Notes: a model not told the origin generated them from the sequence alone. Numbered from the stretch's first letter, positions 8,006-17,337 are shown. The stretch: 64,000 nucleotides of DNA from Corynebacterium marambiense (GCF_016342275.1 NZ_JAEIOT010000016.1:124001-188000), one strand, 5' to 3'. Translations and numbers: made by a program.

Positions 8006-9097
8006 TCAGGCGTCCGACGAGAACCTTATTCCACCGTCCGGGATGGTGACGCCCGGCCACACGCGCATGCCGTTCCGCAACTCGCAACGAGCCCCGATCT
8101 GGGCACCCTCCCCGATCACCGCGTCGAAGATCCGGGCATTCGGCCCGATGTGAACACCCGATGCGATGATGGAATTCTGGATGATCGCACCCGGTTCGAT
8201 GGTCACGCCGTCGAACACGACCGTATCGTCCAAGCGGCACCCGGCGCCGATCTCGGTTCCCCGGCCTACGGACGTGCCACCGAGCAACAGAACCCCGTCC
8301 TTGACACCTGCGGACTCATGAACGAGGGACTCCCCCGTCTTTCCCTCGAGCAGCGGTGACGGAGCGATTCCCCGCACCAGGTCACTGGATCCACGGACGA
8401 AGTCATGGGGGGTTCCCATGTCCCGCCAGTAGGCGTTGTCGACATGCCCGTACACCCGGCAGCCGTCTTCGAGGAGGCGCGGGAATGTCTCCCGCTCGAC
8501 GGAGATATTCCGGCCCGCGGGAATCTCCTCGATGAGTTCGCGCCGGAAAACGTAGCACCCCGCGTTAATCTGGTCGGTCGGCGGGTCTTCGGTCTTCTCC
8601 AGGAAGTTTTGCACCCGCCCCTCACCGTCGGTGGTAACGCACCCGTAGGCACGCGGGTCAGCGACGCGGACGAGATGCATCGTCAGGTCGGCGTTCTTCT
8701 CGGTGTGAGTGTGGAGAATCGCACCGAGGTCGGTTCCCCCGAGCACATCACCGTTGAACACCATTACCGTGTCGTTTCGGAGACGATCATAGACGTTCCG
8801 GATTGCACCACCGGTACCCCTGGCCGTCTCCTCCACCACGTACTCAATCTCCAGATCCATATCGGAACCGTCACCGAAGTACTCCTCGAACACCTCCGCC
8901 CGGAAGGAGGTACCCATGACCACATGAGTGATTCCCGCGGCACGGATCCGGCCGAGCAGATGGGTAAGAAACGGCACGTTGGCTGTGGGAAGCATGGGCT
9001 TCGGCGTGGAAACGGTGAGCGGCCGCAGCCGGGTTCCCTTTCCTCCGACGAGAATGACGGCGTCGGTGGCCTGAGCTAGCTGATGGGTGTCAGTCAT
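8006..9097 (-). CDS. manC: Mannose-1-phosphate guanylyltransferase (NDP-sugar pyrophosphorylase)
   Basis: The enzyme makes GDP-mannose from mannose-1-phosphate and GTP. The 363-aa product has the nucleotidyltransferase signature GGKGTRLRPLT at 18-28 with PKPMLP just after. A C-terminal left-handed beta-helix of hexapeptide repeats follows (residues about 250-350: VLLGGTSVGRG, ITIEPGAIIQNSII). The ATG at 9097 follows GGAAGAAAG; the open frame 15 codons longer lacks such a site. The order manC-wbbL-rmlD copies Rv3264c-Rv3266c. The family also contains RmlA-like enzymes, but this position belongs to the GDP-mannose enzyme. Confidence 0.88.
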   Translation of the reverse strand: MTDTHQLAQATDAVILVGGKGTRLRPLTVSTPKPMLPTANVPFLTHLLGRIRAAGITHVVMGTSFRAEVFEEYFGDGSDMDLEIEYVVEETARGTGGAIRNVYDRLRNDTVMVFNGDVLGGTDLGAILHTHTEKNADLTMHLVRVADPRAYGCVTTDGEGRVQNFLEKTEDPPTDQINAGCYVFRRELIEEIPAGRNISVERETFPRLLEDGCRVYGHVDNAYWRDMGTPHDFVRGSSDLVRGIAPSPLLEGKTGESLVHESAGVKDGVLLLGGTSVGRGTEIGAGCRLDDTVVFDGVTIEPGAIIQNSIIASGVHIGPNARIFDAVIGEGAQIGARCELRNGMRVWPGVTIPDGGIRFSSDA

Positions 9098-9166
9098 CTG
9101 TTTTCTTTCTTCCAATCGGTTTTCCGGGTGACAGTACCGCATCTGCAGACTGTTCGGTGGGGACGG

Positions 9167-10057
9167 TCAGCGGCGTCGTGGAAACAGCCGGGATACCGCC
9201 AGGGACACCGCGGCCCGGGTTTTCAGCCCCAGCCAGAGCACGATCCGCAGCGGCGCCATCCACGATGCGGCGTGCCGGTCGGCCTGAAAACGGTAGGCGC
9301 TGTCGTGGTGCGCGGGGAGCATGAGCTCGAGGTGCACGTTGGCGGAGTGTCCCTGATCGTGTTCGATCAAGGACGCAGGACAGTAGATGTTGTCCCAGCC
9401 CGCGCGGCCGAGCCGGTCACCGAGGTCGACGTCCTCGAGATACATGAAGTAGCGTTCATCGAAACCTCCGATGGCGTCGAAAGCCGCCCACCGGAGAAGA
9501 AGACATGATCCGGAAAGCCACCCGGCCGCGTGCTCAGTGTCCATGTCCGTGTCCGCCCGGTACGCAGCGGTCCAGGGGTTCGATGGCCAGATCCCGGAGA
9601 ACAACGCGTGCCCAACCCCGTTCCTCAGCGTGGGTACCGCCCGTGCTGAGGGATAGGTGCCACCGTCCGTCTGGCGGATCCGGGGCCCGACGGCTCCGGC
9701 GAGCCGATGTCTGCGGGCGCACGCGAGCAGCTCATCGATACTGCCGGGACCGAAGGTGACGTCAGGGTTGACGACGATGAAGAAGTCCGGGTCGATCTCA
9801 CCCCGGTCACGCCGGGTCCGCAACATCCGGGCGGCGACGTTGATCGCGCTACCGTATCCGAGGTTGCCCCCGGTGCGCAGCAGTTCGACGTTCTCCCGCG
9901 CCCCGGCGGCCTTCTCTGGAACACCGTCGGTGGAGCCGTTGTCCGCCAAAATGACCTGCACCTCCCGTGCGCTGGCCGCAGGCAGGGAACAGAGGAAACT
10001 GTCGAGATGCCGGCCTGGCGAATAAGTCACGGTAACAACGGGTAGAGGGAGGGTCAC
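9167..10057 (-). CDS. wbbL: Glycosyltransferase family 2, rhamnosyltransferase WbbL-like
   Basis: A 296-aa GT-A enzyme without membrane spans. The N-terminal nucleotide-sugar fold shows VTVTYSPGRHL and VILADNGSTDG (about residues 35-45), NLGYGSAIN, and later LEDVDLGDRLGRAGW, the GT2 catalytic region. In mycobacteria and corynebacteria WbbL adds L-rhamnose from dTDP-rhamnose to decaprenyl-PP-GlcNAc, forming the linker of arabinogalactan. The neighbouring rmlD, which makes the donor, supports this. GTG start lies 4 nt after the rmlD stop, so the two genes are probably translationally coupled. Confidence 0.88.
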   Translation of the reverse strand: MTLPLPVVTVTYSPGRHLDSFLCSLPAASAREVQVILADNGSTDGVPEKAAGARENVELLRTGGNLGYGSAINVAARMLRTRRDRGEIDPDFFIVVNPDVTFGPGSIDELLACARRHRLAGAVGPRIRQTDGGTYPSARAVPTLRNGVGHALFSGIWPSNPWTAAYRADTDMDTEHAAGWLSGSCLLLRWAAFDAIGGFDERYFMYLEDVDLGDRLGRAGWDNIYCPASLIEHDQGHSANVHLELMLPAHHDSAYRFQADRHAASWMAPLRIVLWLGLKTRAAVSLAVSRLFPRRR

Positions 10058-10061
10058 GGGG

Positions 10062-10949
10062 TCAGAGTCTAGCGCCTACCGCCCGCGCGACGCCGGAGCG
10101 CCACTCCGGCAGTTCACCGTATCCGAGAGCGCGCCACGCTCCCGTGTCGAGGACCGACCACGCCGGTCTGGGCGCCAGCCGCGGAAACTCCGCGCTGGAG
10201 CAGGGCTCGACCCGTTCTGGATCTGCACCCGCCTCAGCGAATACCTGTCGGGCCAGACCGAACCAATTCGTGTACCCCGACCCGACGGCGTGCAGGACAC
10301 CCGTCGGCGCCGACCGATCTGACACTAACCGCCATAGTCCACGGGCGAGATCAACGGCATACGTCGGGTTCCCGATCTGGTCGTCGACGACGCGGACCGG
10401 GCCGTTCCCTGCAGCGAGCCGCAGCATCGTGCCCACGAAATCGCGGTGCTCCGGCAGCAGGGCACCGGAATAAACCCAAGCGGTCCGCACCACCGTGGCC
10501 CGGATCCCCATGGTTTCCGCGATGGTGGCGACGGCACACTCCCCGGCACGTTTGGTTGTCCCGTAGACGCTGTCGGGTTCCGTCGGCGCATCCACCGGCA
10601 ACGGCACACCCGCGGCGTCCCCCGTGGCGCCAAACACGTAGTCGGTGCTGAGGTGTATAAACCGGGCTCCGGTTTCCGCACACCGCGCGGCCAGGAGTTC
10701 CGGAGCACGGGTGTTTAGCGCGTCCACCTCCGGTCGACGCTCCGGATCCTCAGCGGCGTCGACGTCCGTGAACGCCGCCGTGTTGACCACGACATCCGCG
10801 CTCTCGAGCGCCCCGCATGCGGCGACGGACTCCCTGGACGTCACATCGAGCGCCTCTCGATCCAACCAAGTGACCTTGATACCGTCGGGCACCGTGAGCT
10901 TCAGGGCGGACGCAACCTGCCCGTTGCTTCCGGTGACTGCGACCTCCAT
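10062..10949 (-). CDS. rmlD: dTDP-4-dehydrorhamnose reductase
   Basis: The enzyme performs the last step of dTDP-L-rhamnose synthesis with NAD(P)H. The 295-aa short-chain reductase fold shows TGSNGQVASAL at residues 6-16, the STDYVFG motif and the catalytic YGTTK. The length is normal. AAGGAG lies 7-12 nt before the ATG. It is the first gene of a minus-strand run rmlD-wbbL-manC. It is divergent from the LCP gene across 119 bp, so both sides of the cell-wall linkage unit are expressed from one intergenic region. Confidence 0.92.
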   Translation of the reverse strand: MEVAVTGSNGQVASALKLTVPDGIKVTWLDREALDVTSRESVAACGALESADVVVNTAAFTDVDAAEDPERRPEVDALNTRAPELLAARCAETGARFIHLSTDYVFGATGDAAGVPLPVDAPTEPDSVYGTTKRAGECAVATIAETMGIRATVVRTAWVYSGALLPEHRDFVGTMLRLAAGNGPVRVVDDQIGNPTYAVDLARGLWRLVSDRSAPTGVLHAVGSGYTNWFGLARQVFAEAGADPERVEPCSSAEFPRLAPRPAWSVLDTGAWRALGYGELPEWRSGVARAVGARL

Positions 10950-11068
10950 GGCATAGACTCCTTGTCTGACAGAGACGTGTATTCCACGTCATGAGGCGGT
11001 CCCGGGTTGTCCGGGGATGTCCCCCGCCACCTTAGAACCCTTTTCGTCGACGCAGTTGGAGCTTGCCC

Positions 11069-12649
11069 GTGTCCGATCACCACCGCCCGGTACGCGACAT
11101 CCAGCCACCACCGTCCCCGGTACCGGAGCTCCGGCAGGCCGGGCCGAAGCCCCTGCGGATCCTGCTCGCCCTGATGTCCATCGCGGTGCTCGTGGTCTCC
11201 GGCATGGGCTACTTCACCGTCGGCCGACTCGGAGACACCGTAGCCGGCGCGAGCAACCTGGATCTCGGCGGCGGCACCAAGGTCAGGAAGGGTGAACAGC
11301 TCGACGGCGCCACCGACATCCTGCTCGTCGGTTCAGACTCCCGCTCGGATGCCCAGGGCAATCCCCTCACCCCGGAGGAGGTCGCCATGCTCCGTGCGGG
11401 CGACGAGGCGAACGACAACACCGACACCATCATGGTCATCCGGGTCCCCAACGACGGTTCCTCCGCGACAGCGATCTCCATCCCGCGGGACACTTACATC
11501 CACGACGACGGGATGGGGAACACCAAGATCAACGGTGTCTATGGCACATACAAGGCGCAGCGTAAGGAGGAACTCGTCGAGAAGGGGATCACCGACGAGA
11601 ACAAACTAGAGGAACAGTCCAAGGACTCCGGTCGTAAGGCACTGATCAATGCGGTCGCGGACCTCACCGGCATCACGGTCGACCACTACGCCGAGGTCGG
11701 TCTTCTCGGATTCGTCCTCCTCACCGATGCTGTCGGTGGCGTGGAGGTCTGCCTCAATGACGCCGTCTACGATGAATTCTCCGGAGCGGATTTTCCCGCA
11801 GGCCGACAGAAGCTCTCCGGCCCCGACGCGCTGTCGTTCGTCCGACAGCGGCACGGATTGCCCCGTGGCGATCTGGACCGCATCGTCCGCCAGCAGTCCT
11901 ACATGGCCTCACTCGTCAACCACGTCCTGAGCAGCAGGACCCTGTCCAATCCGAGGACACTCACCCAACTGGGTGAGGCGGTGAGCCGCTCCGTCATCAT
12001 CGACGAGGATTGGGACGTGATGAGTTTCGCCAACCAGCTACAGAACCTCGCCGGGGGCCGGGTCAAGTTCACCACCATCCCGGTGACGTCCATCGATGGA
12101 GTCGGCGACTACGGTGAGTCCGTCGTCACGGTCAACGTCGATTCCGTCCACCGCTTCTTCGACACCCTTCTGGGGGATGAGAGCGACCGGGAAGGCGCCT
12201 CGTCCTCCGTCGTCCAGGACGGGGACCGGACCCCAGTGCCAGAACTGGATGTCCACGTCCTCAACGCGACGACGATCTCGGGCAAGGCGGGCAGGGTCGC
12301 GGGTGCGGTCAAGGAACTCGGTTACCGGATCGGCGAGGTCAGCAACGCGCCCGACGGTCTTTATCCCGAGAGCGTGATCGTCGCCGCGGACCCCACAGAT
12401 CCAGCGGTCAGACTCCTCTCTGAGCAGTTGGGCGGACTTGAGATCACCAAGTCACCCAGCCTCGTCGACGGTGAGGCGGTTGTGGTAGTTGCCTCGGACT
12501 GGTCGGGGCCCGTGGGCTCCGAACCCGTCGACGATTCCGACACTTCGTCCAGTACCGACGGCGACGCGGTCGGACAGCCCGGACCGGACCCCGCCCCCAC
12601 GGCACCGGTTATTGATGCCGGTGGTGACGGACCGAGGTGCGTCAACTAG
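11069..12649 (+). CDS. LCP (LytR-CpsA-Psr) family cell-wall ligase
   Basis: A 526-aa type II membrane protein: cytoplasmic basic tail (1-30), one transmembrane helix (about 32-50), the LCP catalytic domain, and a C-terminal LytR_C domain (from PVPELDVHVLNAT to about 455) with a disordered Ser/Asp tail. Catalytic landmarks are LLVGSDSR, ISIPRDTYI, KINGVYG and SFVRQRHGLPRGDLDR, which hold the Arg/Asp pyrophosphate-binding residues. LCP proteins transfer polyprenyl-linked glycans to peptidoglycan. The position equals mycobacterial Rv3267 (CpsA) and corynebacterial LcpA, which ligates arabinogalactan. I prefer GTG at 11069 because TTGGAG lies 7 nt upstream; a TTG 2 codons earlier has no room for it. 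Confidence 0.92.
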   Translation: MSDHHRPVRDIQPPPSPVPELRQAGPKPLRILLALMSIAVLVVSGMGYFTVGRLGDTVAGASNLDLGGGTKVRKGEQLDGATDILLVGSDSRSDAQGNPLTPEEVAMLRAGDEANDNTDTIMVIRVPNDGSSATAISIPRDTYIHDDGMGNTKINGVYGTYKAQRKEELVEKGITDENKLEEQSKDSGRKALINAVADLTGITVDHYAEVGLLGFVLLTDAVGGVEVCLNDAVYDEFSGADFPAGRQKLSGPDALSFVRQRHGLPRGDLDRIVRQQSYMASLVNHVLSSRTLSNPRTLTQLGEAVSRSVIIDEDWDVMSFANQLQNLAGGRVKFTTIPVTSIDGVGDYGESVVTVNVDSVHRFFDTLLGDESDREGASSSVVQDGDRTPVPELDVHVLNATTISGKAGRVAGAVKELGYRIGEVSNAPDGLYPESVIVAADPTDPAVRLLSEQLGGLEITKSPSLVDGEAVVVVASDWSGPVGSEPVDDSDTSSSTDGDAVGQPGPDPAPTAPVIDAGGDGPRCVN

Positions 12650-12671
12650 GACCACTGGCACCGGTTTCACC

Positions 12672-12677
12672 TAACCT
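12672..12677 (+). promoter_or_regulatory. -10 hexamer TAACCT, leaderless TIGR03089 gene
   Basis: TAACCT, 6 nt, ATG at 12684, with no ribosome-binding site. Confidence 0.55.
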
Positions 12678-12683
12678 TGGGGC

Positions 12684-13340
12684 ATGGACCTGCTCCGAGA
12701 TCTGCTGACCGCCGACCCTGGTGTGCCCCGACTGACCGTCTACAACGAAACCACCGGTGCCCGTCTCGATTTCTCCGCGCAGACCCTCGACAACTGGGCG
12801 TCGAAGGTGGGGAACATGCTCTACGAGGAATTTGATCTCCAGCCGGGGTCCCGGATCGCGGTGAATCTACCCGCCGGTTGGCAGGCCGTCGCGGTGGTGC
12901 TCGGCGCACTCGCCGCCGGTATCGACTACACGATCGGCGCCGACCCCTCCGCCGAGGTTCTGTTCACCTCGCCTGACCGGGTGGACGCATCGTTCACCGG
13001 CGACATCGCGGTGGTCACCGACGACCCCTTCGGGCGGGGCGTCGAGGAATGCGGTGGAACCGTCCCGGACGGTGTGGTCGACTTTGGTCCCGTGGTCAGA
13101 TTCTACGGTGACCAGTTCCCATATCCGACGAAGACGCTGCACCAACTCGTGGGCGACGACGCCGGATTGCCCCCGGCCGGGGCTCGTACCCTGATCACGG
13201 GGTGGACCGATGGTGCGGGCTTCACCTCCGGGGTGCTCGCACCACTGGCTGCCGGAGGCTCGGTGGTGGTGGTGAACGGCCCGGTTGACTCAACCCGACT
13301 CGAGGCGATCGCCACCACCGAACGGGTGACCCACCGGTGA
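12684..13340 (+). CDS. TIGR03089 family protein
   Basis: A 218-aa actinobacterial protein resembling a shortened N-terminal part of acyl-CoA synthetases. It has TVYNETTGARLDFSAQTLDNWASKVGNML and IAVNLPAGWQAVAVVLGALAAGIDYT, which recall the AMP-forming ligase N-domain. It lacks the P-loop-like signature and the C-terminal domain, so adenylation activity is unlikely. The function is unknown. Adjacency to the LCP gene copies Rv3267-Rv3268. The -10 hexamer next to the ATG suggests a leaderless transcript. Confidence 0.85.
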   Translation: MDLLRDLLTADPGVPRLTVYNETTGARLDFSAQTLDNWASKVGNMLYEEFDLQPGSRIAVNLPAGWQAVAVVLGALAAGIDYTIGADPSAEVLFTSPDRVDASFTGDIAVVTDDPFGRGVEECGGTVPDGVVDFGPVVRFYGDQFPYPTKTLHQLVGDDAGLPPAGARTLITGWTDGAGFTSGVLAPLAAGGSVVVVNGPVDSTRLEAIATTERVTHR

Positions 13341-13357
13341 GAGGTCCGCTCCGCTGC

Positions 13358-13363
13358 TAGATT
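13358..13363 (+). promoter_or_regulatory. -10 hexamer TAGATT, leaderless importer ATPase gene
   Basis: TAGATT, 6 nt, ATG at 13370. Confidence 0.6.
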
Positions 13364-13369
13364 TTCCAC

Positions 13370-14401
13370 ATGGCTACCGTTCGCTTCGATAACGTCACCG
13401 TCCGCTACCCCGGTGCTGAACGCCCCTCCGTCGATACCTTCGACCTTGAGATCGGGGACGGCGAGTTCCTGGTACTCGTGGGCCCCTCAGGCTGTGGAAA
13501 GTCCACAACCCTCCGCGCTCTGGCAGGTCTGGAGGAGGTCGAGAACGGGAGCATCACCATCGACGGTCACGATGTAACCCGGGCTGAACCCGCCGAACGG
13601 GACATCGCGATGGTCTTCCAGAACTACGCCCTCTACCCCCACATGAGCGTCGCCGAGAACATGGGCTTCTCCCTCAAACTGGCGAAACTGCCCAAGAAGG
13701 AAATCGAGGCTAAAGTCCACGAAGCCGCGGAACTGTTGGGCCTCACCCCGTTCCTCGACCGGAAACCGAAGGACCTCTCGGGTGGTCAGCGGCAGCGCGT
13801 CGCGATGGGCCGCGCGATCGTCCGGAATCCCAGTGTGTTCCTGATGGATGAACCCCTGTCGAACCTGGATGCGAAACTCCGCGTACAGACCCGTACCGAA
13901 CTCGCGGCCCTGCAACGCCGACTGGGAACCACGACGGTGTACGTCACCCACGACCAGGTTGAGGCAATGACCATGGGTGACCGCGTCGCGGTGCTCAAGG
14001 ACGGCATCCTCCAGCAGGTCGCACCGCCACGGGAACTGTATGAACGTCCGATCAACGCGTTCGTCGCCGGATTCATCGGGTCCCCCTCGATGAATTTGAT
14101 CGCCGCGGATGATCCCGAGCGTGGCCGGGTGACCCTGGGTATCCGCCCGGAGCACGTCCGTCCCCTCGCTGATGGAGAGGCGCAGATCACCGGGACGGTC
14201 ATCGACGCAGAGGTCGATCTCGTGGAGGAGCTGGGGTCGGAATCGTACCTGTACTCGCACCGGATCGACGCACCGGATGTGACCGTGGTCGCCCGGTTGC
14301 GGGACATCCGGACGCCCGCTCGTGGGGATCGCGTCCGGCTGGCCCTCGACATGGACCGGGCACACTGGTTCGACGTGGAGACCGGCGACCGACTGCGGTG
14401 A
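13370..14401 (+). CDS. tusK: Carbohydrate ABC transporter ATP-binding protein (MsiK/UgpC class)
   Basis: The 343-aa ATPase energises the importer encoded downstream. It has Walker A GPSGCGKST (38-46), a Q-loop in MVFQNYALYP, signature LSGGQ (136-140), Walker B VFLMDE (156-161) and the H-loop THD. A C-terminal OB/TOBE-like regulatory domain begins at about residue 240. The sequence class is the shared sugar-importer ATPase (MsiK/MalK/UgpC). The order with the lipoprotein and permeases matches the C. glutamicum trehalose uptake system tusFGKE, so trehalose is the likely substrate; that assignment rests on synteny. Confidence 0.88.
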   Translation: MATVRFDNVTVRYPGAERPSVDTFDLEIGDGEFLVLVGPSGCGKSTTLRALAGLEEVENGSITIDGHDVTRAEPAERDIAMVFQNYALYPHMSVAENMGFSLKLAKLPKKEIEAKVHEAAELLGLTPFLDRKPKDLSGGQRQRVAMGRAIVRNPSVFLMDEPLSNLDAKLRVQTRTELAALQRRLGTTTVYVTHDQVEAMTMGDRVAVLKDGILQQVAPPRELYERPINAFVAGFIGSPSMNLIAADDPERGRVTLGIRPEHVRPLADGEAQITGTVIDAEVDLVEELGSESYLYSHRIDAPDVTVVARLRDIRTPARGDRVRLALDMDRAHWFDVETGDRLR

Positions 14402-14448
14402 GCACCCCTGGGAGTATCGGGTGAGCATTGTTCCCGCGTGCAGCGACC

Positions 14449-14469
14449 AAGGGCCCAGACACGGCCCTT
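14449..14469 (+). terminator. Short hairpin after the ATPase gene
   Basis: AAGGGCC (14449-14455) and GGCCCTT (14463-14469) form a 7-bp stem with a 7-nt loop, 48 bp after the stop. There is no T-run, so this could be a weak or factor-dependent terminator. Confidence 0.35.
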
Positions 14470-14573
14470 CAGCTGCGGAATCCTGGCGATCACTCCCCCG
14501 GGGACGGGGCGTGACTCCCCCCACATCCGACATGTGACGGCACCATCCCGTCCGTTTTGAACGGTATCGAAGG

Positions 14574-14579
14574 TATAGT
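14574..14579 (+). promoter_or_regulatory. Candidate -10 (TATAGT) for the binding-protein gene
   Basis: GGTATAGT lies about 98 nt before the chosen ATG at 14677. I see no good -35 at 16-18 bp. The implied leader is about 90 nt. Confidence 0.35.
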
Positions 14580-14676
14580 CGATCACAACCACCCCGGCAT
14601 GTGTCACACTTCATCGCCCGTACTCAGGGCTATGCGGGAACACACCAGGGAACTCCGAACGAGAGGTAGTCACCTT

Positions 14677-16005
14677 ATGACGATCAGATTCAACCGCAGG
14701 ACCGTCACCGCCGTCGCAGCCACCGCTTTTCTCGCGGTCGGCGCGCTGACCGCCTGTTCCTCCGACTCCGACGAGGCCACTGAGAAGGCCGGCGACGCGG
14801 TCGCCTCCGGAAGCTCCGCGGCCTCGTCCGCCGCGAAGGAAGCGACCTCCGACAAGGAGGGCCGCGGCCCGATCACCTTCGCGATGGGTAAGAACGACAC
14901 CGACAAGCTCAAGCCCGTCATCGAGAAGTGGAACGCCGAACACCCGGACGAGAAGGTGACCCTCAAGGAGCTCGCCGGCGAAGCCGACGAGCAGGCCGAT
15001 ACCCTGAAGCAGGCGCTGCAGGCCAAGAGCACCGACTACGACGTCATGGCACTCGACGTCATCTGGACCGCCGAATTCGCCGCGAACCAGTGGCTGGAGC
15101 CCCTCGAGGGTGACATGGCCGTGGACACCTCCGGACTCCTGCAGTCCACCGTCGATTCCGCGACCTACGTGAACAAACTGTATGCGGTTCCGCAGAACAC
15201 CAACGGTCAGCTGCTCTTCCGCAACACGGCTCTCGCGCCGGAGGCCCCGGAGAACTTCGAGGAGCTCGCCGAGGCCTGCAAGAAGGTCTCCGAGCAGGAC
15301 AAGGACTGCCTGACCCTGCAGCTGAAGAAGTACGAGGGCCTGACCGTGAATACGGTCGGATTCATCGAGGGCTGGGGTGGTCACGTCATCGACGCCGATG
15401 AGAAGCCGGTCGTTGATTCCGACGACTCCAAGGCGGGACTGAAGGCTCTCGTCGAGGCATACGACGATGGAGTCATCGCCGGGGACTCCATCTCCGCGAC
15501 CGAGGAGGAGACCAACTTGGCCTTCACCGAGGGACGCACCGCCTTCGCCATCAACTGGCCCTACATGTACGGGAACGCGGAAAAGGACAATTCCGCGGTC
15601 AAGGGTGAGTTCGAGGTGCAACCGCTGGTCGCCAAGGACGGTGTCGGTGTCTCCACGCTTGGTGGCTACAATAACGCCATCTCGGTGTACTCCGAGCACA
15701 AGGTCACCGCGCGTGACTTCATCGAATTCATCATCTCCAAGGACAACCAGATGAGTTTCGCCGAGGCCTCCTTCCCGCCGGTGCTCGCGTCGATCTACGA
15801 CGATGAGGATCTCATCAAAGAATTCCCCTACATGCCAGCGCTGAAGGTGTCCCTCGAGAACGCCGTACCGCGTCCGGTGAGCCCCTTCTACCCGGCGATC
15901 TCCAAGGCGATCCAGGACAACTCCTACGCCGCGCTGACCGGCGAGAAGAGCGTCGACGACGCAGCGTCCGACATGCAGGCAGCCATGGAGCAGTCCACCC
16001 GCTAG
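14677..16005 (+). CDS. tusE: Sugar ABC transporter substrate-binding lipoprotein
   Basis: A 442-aa lipoprotein with a basic start and hydrophobic signal. The lipobox is LTAC (24-27), with Cys27 as the acylation site, followed by a Ser/Asp/Glu-rich linker. The mature part is a family-1 extracellular solute-binding fold (GRGPITFAMGKNDTDKLKPV, YAVPQNTNGQLLFRN, TLGGYNNAISVYSEH). ATG at 14677 follows GAGAGGTAG; the 40 extra codons upstream would bury the signal peptide. Position beside a MsiK-class ATPase and two permeases points to the trehalose importer of corynebacteria. It is separated from the permease gene by 261 bp with a strong hairpin. Confidence 0.9.
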   Translation: MTIRFNRRTVTAVAATAFLAVGALTACSSDSDEATEKAGDAVASGSSAASSAAKEATSDKEGRGPITFAMGKNDTDKLKPVIEKWNAEHPDEKVTLKELAGEADEQADTLKQALQAKSTDYDVMALDVIWTAEFAANQWLEPLEGDMAVDTSGLLQSTVDSATYVNKLYAVPQNTNGQLLFRNTALAPEAPENFEELAEACKKVSEQDKDCLTLQLKKYEGLTVNTVGFIEGWGGHVIDADEKPVVDSDDSKAGLKALVEAYDDGVIAGDSISATEEETNLAFTEGRTAFAINWPYMYGNAEKDNSAVKGEFEVQPLVAKDGVGVSTLGGYNNAISVYSEHKVTARDFIEFIISKDNQMSFAEASFPPVLASIYDDEDLIKEFPYMPALKVSLENAVPRPVSPFYPAISKAIQDNSYAALTGEKSVDDAASDMQAAMEQSTR

Positions 16006-16055
16006 TCGGTGTCGGATGAACGGTAATACCGTTCGCCCGAATTCACCATCATGGT

Positions 16056-16102
16056 GGGAGCGCCCCGGTGGTCGGCACGTCGTCGACCACCGGGGCGCTC
16101 CC
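16056..16102 (+). terminator. Perfect 19-bp hairpin between binding-protein and permease genes
   Basis: Arms 16056-16074 and 16084-16102 are exact reverse complements, with a 9-nt loop. The hairpin starts 51 nt after the stop codon and has no following T-run. In an operon it may protect the upstream message or partly terminate, giving more binding protein than permease; this is inference from similar malE-malF arrangements. Confidence 0.75.
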
Positions 16103-16266
16103 GTGCGGGCTGTGCATCGTCCGACGTACTCCGCCCCCGCCCCACCCCCGGGTATCCGAGGAGGATGCCCCACCACCACCGACCGACGGGTAGATGTAGT
16201 AGACGGATAACCCCACCGGGCCCGGTATGTACCGCCGGCCCCACCACCACCGGACCGAGGAGTTCC

Positions 16267-17337
16267 ATGTCCAGGTTGAAGCAGACCCGCTCGGCGGCCA
16301 TGCTCATCGCACCGACGATGATCGTGCTCGCCATCGTCATCGGGTATCCCATCGTCCGGGCCATCTGGTTGTCGTTCCAGGCGGACAAGGGCCTTGATCC
16401 CACAACGGGCTTCTTCGTGGAGGGGGGCTTCGCGGGACTCCGGCATTACCTGTACTGGCTCACCCAGAGCTGCCGCGCGGGCGGCGGAGAGTACTCCACC
16501 TGTCCCCCCGGTGTGTTGTCCACTGACTTCTGGCCGGCATTGCGGATCACCCTCTTCTTCGCGGTGGTGACCGTGAGCCTGGAAACCATCCTCGGCATGT
16601 GGATGGCGACGGTGATGAACCGGGAGTTCTTCGGCCGTGGTCTGCTCCGTGCCGCGGTGCTGATCCCGTGGGCGATCCCGACCGCGGTCACGGCAAAACT
16701 GTGGCAGTTCATCTTCGCCGATCAAGGCGTGGTGAACGCCGTCCTCGGACTGGATGTACGGTGGACGACCGATCCGTGGGCTGCGCGGACCGCGGTCATC
16801 CTCGCCGATGTGTGGAAGACGACGCCGTTCATGGCATTGCTCATCCTGGCGGGGCTGCAGATGATCCCGAAGGACGTCTACGAGGCCGCACGCGTCGACG
16901 GTGCCTCCCGGTGGCAGATCTTCACCAGGATCACGCTCCCCCTGGTGCGCCCGGCACTGATGGTGGCGGTCCTGTTCCGTACCCTCGACGCACTGCGCAT
17001 GTACGACCTCCCGGTCATTATGATCTCCGGGGCATCCAGTTCCCCGACCGCGACGATCTCGCAGCTCGTGGTGGAGGACATGCGACAGAACCACTTCAAT
17101 TCCGCATCCGCGTTGTCCACCTTGATCTTCCTGCTCATCTTCGCAGTGGCGTTCGTGATGATCCGGTTCCTCGGCGCGGACATCCGCGGCAGTTCCCGGA
17201 CGGCGAAGGGAATCGCTCCCGCGCCCGTCGGTGAGGCTCCCGCAGCACACAATCCGCTCGTCCTTACCGCTTCTGGTGTCCGTGCCGGAGACACCTCGAC
17301 CCCCCGCCCGAACCACACCGAAGGAGATGCAGAATGA
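16267..17337 (+). CDS. tusF: Sugar ABC transporter permease (MalF type)
   Basis: A 356-aa inner-membrane permease with about six predicted helices. The ATPase-contact EAA loop reads YEAARVDGASRWQIFTRITLPLVRP (split over residues about 205-230). The N-terminal helix is SAAMLIAPTMIVLAIVIGYPI. The C-terminal 40 residues are a Pro/Ala-rich cytoplasmic tail. ATG at 16267 follows GACCGAGGAG; the open frame 72 codons longer runs through the upstream hairpin and has no membrane signal. It overlaps the next permease start by 4 bp (ATGA). Confidence 0.9.
   Translation: MSRLKQTRSAAMLIAPTMIVLAIVIGYPIVRAIWLSFQADKGLDPTTGFFVEGGFAGLRHYLYWLTQSCRAGGGEYSTCPPGVLSTDFWPALRITLFFAVVTVSLETILGMWMATVMNREFFGRGLLRAAVLIPWAIPTAVTAKLWQFIFADQGVVNAVLGLDVRWTTDPWAARTAVILADVWKTTPFMALLILAGLQMIPKDVYEAARVDGASRWQIFTRITLPLVRPALMVAVLFRTLDALRMYDLPVIMISGASSSPTATISQLVVEDMRQNHFNSASALSTLIFLLIFAVAFVMIRFLGADIRGSSRTAKGIAPAPVGEAPAAHNPLVLTASGVRAGDTSTPRPNHTEGDAE

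Noticed and set aside
14611..17316. A 901-codon open frame on the minus strand opposite the importer genes
   Set aside because: It is the mirror of high-G+C coding sequence. The product is His/Arg/Gly-rich without a domain, and the plus strand holds three clear family members with starts and ribosome-binding sites.
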